Shown here: positions 6,977 through 7,769 of the stretch, one piece after another | How the letters are laid out: every line of letters begins with the position of its first letter | Position numbering within the stretch: the first letter of the stretch is position 1 | NCBI GenBank assembly: GCA_013298335.1 | Contig: JAAFHI010000124.1 | Coordinates: 1-7,769, forward strand | Direction: 5' to 3' | Origin: Actinomycetota bacterium | GTDB lineage: Bacteria; Acidobacteriota; Blastocatellia; Chloracidobacteriales; Chloracidobacteriaceae | Length of the DNA: 7,769 bases | Program-made: the position numbers and the translations under genes | The notes under the pieces: generated by a model | Told to the model about the DNA's origin: nothing | Database searches by the model: none | What the model saw: the letters and a program-made list of their open reading frames with translations, nothing else

Positions 6977-7450
6977 TTGGTGGATGATCGGCGGACGGTG
7001 GCCTACGCCCGTGTGTCAAGTCACGATCAGAAAGCCGACCTTGAGCGTCAGAAACTGGTTTTGGAAACCTTTTGCGCACAACGCGGATGGACGTTCGAAC
7101 TGGTGTCCGATCTTGGTTCGGGGATGAACTATCGGAAGAAGGGGCTGAAACGCCTTTTGGACGAAATTGTCGCGGGTCGGGTCGGACGGCTGGTGTTGAC
7201 GCACAAGGATCGGTTGCTTCGGTTTGGAGCAGAACTGGTGTTCGCCATTTGTGAAATCAAACGGGTGGAAGTTGTCATTCTGAATCAGGGCGAGGAGACA
7301 ACGTTTGAAGAAGACCTCGCCAGTGACGTGCTCGAAATCATCACGGTGTTTTCGGCGCGGCTGTATGGGAGCCGCAGCCGGAAGAACCAAAAGCTGCTCG
7401 ACGGTGTAAAGCTGGCGGTGGAGGAATCCCGCAATGCTGACGGCACATAA
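6977..7450 (+). CDS. tnpA: IS607-type serine recombinase TnpA, catalytic domain only (N-terminal HTH missing)
   Basis: This is a small serine recombinase that would cut and join IS607-type element ends through a covalent serine-DNA link. The wording is characteristic of IS607: YARVSSHDQKADLERQ with likely nucleophile S14, SDLGSGMNYRKKGLKRLL, HKDRLLRFG with R79 and R82 at the places of the active-site arginines, ILNQGEE, and a SARLYGSRS helix. Full-length IS607 TnpA is about 200 residues and begins with a MerR-like helix-turn-helix of about 50 residues. Here only some seven residues precede the catalytic domain, and an in-frame stop (TAG, 6950-6952) closes the frame upstream. Only TTG (6977) or GTG (6980) is available as a start, with a poor ribosome site. 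I infer 5' truncation at a junction with the Tn3 DNA; whether the remainder is made or active is unclear. It overlaps tnpB by 17 bases. Confidence 0.85.
   Translation: MVDDRRTVAYARVSSHDQKADLERQKLVLETFCAQRGWTFELVSDLGSGMNYRKKGLKRLLDEIVAGRVGRLVLTHKDRLLRFGAELVFAICEIKRVEVVILNQGEETTFEEDLASDVLEIITVFSARLYGSRSRKNQKLLDGVKLAVEESRNADGT
7420..7425 (+). promoter_or_regulatory. Ribosome binding site of tnpB
   Basis: GGAGGA inside the 3' end of the recombinase gene, eight bases before the ATG at 7434. It decides the start of tnpB and suggests that tnpB can be translated even if the truncated upstream gene is not translated efficiently. Confidence 0.7.
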
Positions 7451-7769
7451 AATTGCCCTTGAACCGAACGACCGGCAGGCGACCTACTTTGCGAAAGCCT
7501 GCGGGACGGCTCGTTTTGCGTACAACTGGGCGCTGTCGGAATGGAAGCGGCAATACGAGCTTCACCGCGCCGACCCGAACCAGCCGACACCAACCGAAAG
7601 CGCCTTGCGTCGGGAACTCAACGCGGTCAAGCGAAAAGAATTCCCGTGGATGCTGGAAGTGACCAAGTGCGCGCCGCAGATGGCGATCAAGCAATTGGGG
7701 CGGGCGTTCGAGAACTTCTTCGCCGGTCGGGCAAAATACCCGGTGAAGCGCAAGAAGGGCGTCCATGAC
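7434..7769 (+). CDS. tnpB: TnpB, IS607-associated RNA-guided endonuclease, N-terminal part (cut by window end)
   Basis: The frame from ATG 7434 stays open to the window end (112 residues, MLTAHKIALEPNDRQATYF through KRKKGVHD). The opening matches TnpB/OrfB: a short basic strand, then NDRQATYFAKACGTARFAYNWAL (the usual EQ...L..T.G..RFVYNWAL pattern of the N-terminal helical domain), a hydrophilic loop, and GRAFENFFAGRAKYPVKRKKG, the typical A..NFF.....YP..K.K. block. TnpB proteins use an RNA made from the element's right end to guide a RuvC nuclease, which helps the element persist after excision. The RuvC acidic residues, the zinc finger and the guide RNA region would lie past the window, so activity cannot be judged. 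Overlap with the recombinase stop (7448-7450) is normal for IS607 elements. Confidence 0.92.
   Translation, partial: MLTAHKIALEPNDRQATYFAKACGTARFAYNWALSEWKRQYELHRADPNQPTPTESALRRELNAVKRKEFPWMLEVTKCAPQMAIKQLGRAFENFFAGRAKYPVKRKKGVHD

Larger units (their letters stand above)
6977..7769 (+). mobile_element. IS607-family insertion sequence, left-truncated, right end outside window
   Basis: The tandem order serine recombinase then tnpB with a short overlap is the standard IS607 layout. The left end, including the recombinase's DNA-binding domain and the element's own left recombination site, is missing; non-IS sequence begins no later than about 6976. IS607 elements lack terminal inverted repeats, so the exact junction cannot be fixed by eye. 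Movement would need a complete recombinase supplied elsewhere. Confidence 0.8.

Noticed and set aside
6921..7127. Alternative plus-strand frame that might supply the missing IS607 N-terminal domain by frameshift
   Set aside because: Its residues (MAKNRTLRVRRSGQPTRF...) do not match a MerR-like helix-turn-helix, and the interval before the catalytic domain is too short for one.

Overview
The window looks like a chromosomal piece of a Gram-negative bacterium, most likely an acidobacterium or a related lineage. The reasons are a DUF5916 outer-membrane protein, an Oar-like TonB-dependent receptor tail whose wording (YTFSKSIDD, FDIRQNF, FNIFNNPNF) is typical of the large Acidobacteriota receptor families, and GC-rich coding sequence. 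The organism call is an inference from protein style only.

Layout. Bases 1-1625 (+) hold the C-terminal 540 residues of a DUF5916 beta-barrel protein; its start lies before the window. Convergent to it, bases 1643-2473 (-) encode an exported 276-residue protein of unknown family. It sits 14 bases downstream of the 3' end of a TonB-dependent receptor gene (2488-3252, -). The receptor is broken: its homology stops at base 3252, directly against a 38-bp inverted repeat of the Tn3 type (GGGG outside, CGCTAA inside). A second, inward-facing copy of that repeat ends at 3448, so 3254-3448 is a 195-bp miniature element (TIME-like). Bases 3449-3840 are A+T-rich with no convincing gene but contain an imperfect palindrome.

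The right half is transposon DNA. Bases 3841-6900 (-) encode an apparently intact 1019-residue Tn3-family transposase with all three catalytic acidic residues (D712, D783, E913). Head-to-head with it, 77 bases away from start to start, is an IS607-type serine recombinase (6977-7450, +) that keeps the catalytic domain but lacks the usual N-terminal DNA-binding domain. The TnpB gene of the same IS607 unit starts inside it at 7434, overlaps by 17 bases, and runs off the window end.

How it fits together. An outer-membrane/export locus (receptor plus secreted partner) has been broken by Tn3-family DNA. The Tn3 transposase could mobilise the miniature element if it recognises those repeats. The IS607 recombinase sits where a Tn3 element normally carries its resolvase, so it is either a leftover of a damaged IS607 element or a recruited resolvase. 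No normal right end of the Tn3 element and no target-site duplication is visible, so the region has probably been rearranged more than once. I see no CRISPR array, tRNA or rRNA.
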